Shown here: piece after piece, positions 63,510 to 64,000 of the stretch
How the letters are laid out: every line of letters starts with the position of its first letter
Position numbering within the stretch: the stretch's first letter is position 1
Origin: Curvibacter lanceolatus ATCC 14669
Lineage (GTDB): Bacteria; Pseudomonadota; Gammaproteobacteria; Burkholderiales; Burkholderiaceae_C
Reading direction: 5' to 3'
Assembly: GCF_000381265.1 (NCBI RefSeq)
Contig: NZ_KB906271.1
Span: forward strand, 1 to 64,000
DNA: 64,000 nt
Notes under the pieces: model-generated
Database searches by the model: none
Seen by the model: only the letters and a program-made list of their open reading frames with translations
Told to the model about the DNA's origin: nothing
Position numbers and translations under genes: made by a program

Positions 63510-64000
63510 TCAGTGCGGCAGCACCAGGGTGGAGGCCGTGTCGGCGTGCAGCACGGCCTCGCCTTGATCAGGCAGGCCTTGCAGCTCGAAGCGGATCGGC
63601 ACGATCTGCCCGGCCAGTGACTGGGCGGGCGCCGACGCCATGCGCACCCGCACCGACACGGTCTGGGCGCCAGCAGGCGCCAGCAGCACCGGTTCAGCAT
63701 CGAGCAGGCTCAAGCCCTCGGCACCGCTGACGTTCAGCACCACGCGGTGCGGCCGGCCACTGGCGTTCATGAGTTGCAGTCGGTACAGGTTTTCCGCCTC
63801 GCCCTGCCCCACCTGGCGCGCCATCACGCTGCGGTCGCGCATGGCGTTCAGGCGCAGGGTCGGGCGCTGCAGCCAGCCCACCAGCAGGGCCAGCCCCACC
63901 AGGCTCAGCAGGCTGCCATACAGCCAGACACGGGGGCGGGCCAGCGATTGCCACCCTGGGGCCTGCTGGCCAGCCCCGCCCTCGAGCCCGCGTGGCGTGC
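63510..64000 (-). CDS. ccoG: CcoG/FixG/RdxA cytochrome oxidase accessory protein, C-terminal part
   Basis: The frame is open to the window end, so about 163 C-terminal residues are visible and the polyferredoxin part is outside. A transmembrane helix (YGSLLSLVGLALLVGWLQ) is followed by LRLNAMRDRSVMARQVG and ENLYRLQLMNASGRPHRVVL, then an Ig-like FixG_C domain ending STLVLPH. CcoG reduces copper during cbb3 oxidase assembly. The cco structural genes, if present, would lie beyond the right edge. Confidence 0.88.
   Translation of the reverse strand, partial: TPRGLEGGAGQQAPGWQSLARPRVWLYGSLLSLVGLALLVGWLQRPTLRLNAMRDRSVMARQVGQGEAENLYRLQLMNASGRPHRVVLNVSGAEGLSLLDAEPVLLAPAGAQTVSVRVRMASAPAQSLAGQIVPIRFELQGLPDQGEAVLHADTASTLVLPH

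Overview
The window looks like a chromosomal segment of a GC-rich beta-proteobacterium of the Burkholderiales, probably Comamonadaceae-like. The evidence is indirect: EpsL-type exopolysaccharide genes, two Bug/TctC-type solute receptors, a CYP116B-type P450, a DUF883/YqjE envelope module, CcoG, and a family of Burkholderiales-style intergenic repeats. Most of the window is about 65-68% GC in sampled lines. Positions 1441-11300 fall to about 38-40% (sampled lines counted by eye).

Layout. 1-1320: an IS3-family element cut by the window start, followed by a decayed second copy of its orfA. 1441-22896: a large exopolysaccharide/capsule locus, all on the minus strand. In transcription order it encodes an EpsL-like outer-membrane barrel, a Wza-like export protein, a Wzc-like co-polymerase/tyrosine kinase, a PHP-type tyrosine phosphatase, a small TPR-like protein, a WcaI-type glycosyltransferase, Ugd and ManC, followed by a strong terminator. 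Then come the initiating sugar transferase (with an in-frame stop near its N-terminus), a Wzx flippase, glycosyltransferases, a Wzy-like polymerase, a GH29-like glycosidase, an AsnB-like amidotransferase and more glycosyltransferases. The polymer-specific half is the low-GC cassette. 23499-27308: a LapG-like protease, a three-gene DUF883/YqjE module, a small zinc-ribbon protein and a PAS protein. 27309-28876: a repeat-rich intergenic zone. 28877-31795: an unusual four-module protein (peptidoglycan-binding, GH19-like lysozyme, papain-like peptidase, alpha/beta hydrolase).

32125-50138: MgtC-like protein, FAD oxidoreductase plus N-formylglutamate amidohydrolase pair, a DUF2946/TonB receptor/PepSY operon, two cyclic-di-GMP enzymes, a Bug receptor, two periplasmic binding proteins divergent from an orphan histidine kinase, and a MarR-GNAT fusion. 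49689-51401: an nsrR-hmp nitric-oxide detoxification pair. 51562-56745: a self-sufficient P450, a VPTL-CTERM (IPTL-type) surface protein, an IclR regulator and a Bug receptor. The P450 and Bug promoters carry nearly the same operator-like sequence, so I infer one IclR regulon. 56910-64000: a chemoreceptor, a CLC antiporter with fluoride-type motifs, a multi-PAS diguanylate cyclase, and the C-terminal part of CcoG running off the window.

No tRNA, rRNA or CRISPR array was recognised. The items most worth following are the four-module hydrolase, the shared operator pair around the P450/IclR/Bug genes, and the interrupted initiating transferase at the edge of the acquired cassette.
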